Shown piece by piece: positions 63,287-64,000 of a DNA stretch of 64,000 nucleotides; positions within the stretch are counted from its first letter, which is position 1; every line of letters starts with the position of its first letter. Location of the stretch: contig JAETQH010000002.1 in NCBI GenBank assembly GCA_021770785.1, forward strand, positions 62,001 through 126,000, written 5' to 3'. The stretch is from Lachnospiraceae bacterium. Its GTDB lineage: Bacteria > Bacillota > Clostridia > Lachnospirales > Lachnospiraceae. The notes under the pieces were generated by a model, which was given only the letters and a program-made list of their open reading frames with translations, was not told the DNA's origin and did not search any database. Position numbers and translations under genes: made by a program.

Positions 63287-64000
63287 TTAGTTCAATAATG
63301 CAAGTACCGTGTGCGGTCTGCTGTTATACTGTGCCAAAAGGCTTTGTGAAGCATTTACCAGAATCTTGTTTGTAGTAAATCTAAGCATCTCCTCATTCAT
63401 ATCCGTATCTCTGATACTGCTCTCTGCACGCTGGGTATTTTCACCTGTATTGTCAACCCCTTTTGTGGCATGTTCTAACTGTTCCTGTACAGTTCCAAAC
63501 TCATCACGCCATTCGCCTGCCTTAGCAATCGCATTCTGAACCTTTTCAATGGCCTCCCCCGCACTATCATAGCTTGAAACATCAATCTTATCCACGCCCA
63601 GATTTTTTTTGCTGGCATCTACAAACTCAAATCTAATGCTCTGCCCACCGATAGATCCTGCCTGAATATTAAAGTATCCCGGACGCGCTTTCGGACTTCC
63701 CGCTGCTAACATATACTGCTCATTAAAATTCGTATCATAAGCAATACGATCAATTTCTTCTGCCAGCTGATCAACCTCTTCCTGAATCGCATCACGGTCA
63801 GCCTCTGTATTAATATCATTCGCCGCCTGCGTCGTCAATTCTACCATACGGTCTAATATCTGCTGTGTTTCCTCTAAAGCAGCATCTGCAGTCTGTATCA
63901 TACTAATACCATCCTGAACATTAGATGAGGCACGGTCAAGTCCTCTAACCTGATGACGCATCGCCTCAGAAATGCAAAGCCCTGCCGCATCATCCGCATT
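63287..64000 (-). CDS. Flagellin, 5' end outside the window
   Basis: The frame is open to the last base; the visible N-side begins NADDAAGLCISEAMRHQVRGL, so perhaps 30-45 residues are missing. Central part short (ordinary length flagellin, near 280 residues). C-terminal (GENTQRAESSIRDTDMNEEMLRF ... LLAQYNSRPHTVLALLN) is canonical. The TLR5-contact stretch reads LDRMVELTTQAAND. AGLC in place of AGLS is a small oddity. No variable insertion, unlike the two large flagellins. Confidence 0.93.
   Translation of the reverse strand, partial: NADDAAGLCISEAMRHQVRGLDRASSNVQDGISMIQTADAALEETQQILDRMVELTTQAANDINTEADRDAIQEEVDQLAEEIDRIAYDTNFNEQYMLAAGSPKARPGYFNIQAGSIGGQSIRFEFVDASKKNLGVDKIDVSSYDSAGEAIEKVQNAIAKAGEWRDEFGTVQEQLEHATKGVDNTGENTQRAESSIRDTDMNEEMLRFTTNKILVNASQSLLAQYNSRPHTVLALLN

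Overview
The window looks like chromosomal DNA of a motile, low-to-moderate G+C member of the Firmicutes, class Clostridia, most likely a Lachnospiraceae relative of Roseburia, Agathobacter or Butyrivibrio. Evidence: classical Gram-positive ribosomal protein and RNA polymerase clusters (rpsL-rpsG-fusA-tuf; rpmG-secE-nusG-rplK-rplA-rplJ-rplL; rpoB-rpoC), an L10 leader, strong AGGAGG ribosome sites with frequent GTG and TTG starts, an agr peptide system and four flagellin-type genes. No rRNA, tRNA or CRISPR array was seen. The genus is inferred, not proven.

Layout. (1) 1-5.5 kb: AT-rich accessory DNA with the 3' part of a large helical-repeat protein, a family 2 glycosyltransferase, a four-helix membrane protein and two alpha/beta hydrolases. 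(2) 5.6-13.8 kb: an integrated mobilizable element with a MobV relaxase and hairpin-rich oriT candidate on the left, and an XRE regulator plus tyrosine integrase on the right, the integrase ending 3 bp from the tuf terminator. Its cargo is unusual: an overlapping set of Mu-like head genes (capsid-cement-like protein, gpT major capsid, short gpI protease) followed by a Mor-type activator, with no portal, terminase, tail or transposase gene. (3) 13.8-18.5 kb: the str operon on the minus strand. (4) 18.6-25.3 kb: an agr quorum-sensing locus (divergent agrD; agrC-agrA-agrB) whose agrD transcript appears to run into a lactococcin-972-like secreted peptide and its ABC transporter. Two 21-bp-spaced LytTR-type repeats sit before agrD. 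(5) 25.4-26.2 kb: an APH(3')-type kinase. (6) 26.4-34 kb: rpoC and rpoB with their own promoter.

(7) 34.5-37.1 kb: three secreted or flagellin-like genes lying between rpoB and rplL, so the usual rplJL-rpoBC continuity is broken by a strong terminator after rplL and a new promoter before rpoB. (8) 37.5-41.3 kb: rplL back to rpmG. (9) 41.3-64 kb: a flagellar accessory region with a CAP-domain secreted protein, a reduced FliD-like protein, a 654-aa flagellin, a flagellin carrying an internal HExxH metallopeptidase (flagellinolysin), a partial flagellin at the right edge and three glycosyltransferases that could decorate them. A candidate defence locus (DUF262 fragments, AAA ATPase, HNH nuclease; Septu-like) lies between two glycosyltransferases, followed by a pRiA4b/SEC-C, SWIM and SNF2 helicase cluster and an AAA/PD-(D/E)XK protein.

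The strongest candidates for something not well described are the capsid cassette inside the mobilizable element, the agr-lactococcin972 unit, the DUF262-ATPase-HNH locus and a dispersed two-hairpin repeat showing compensatory stem changes.
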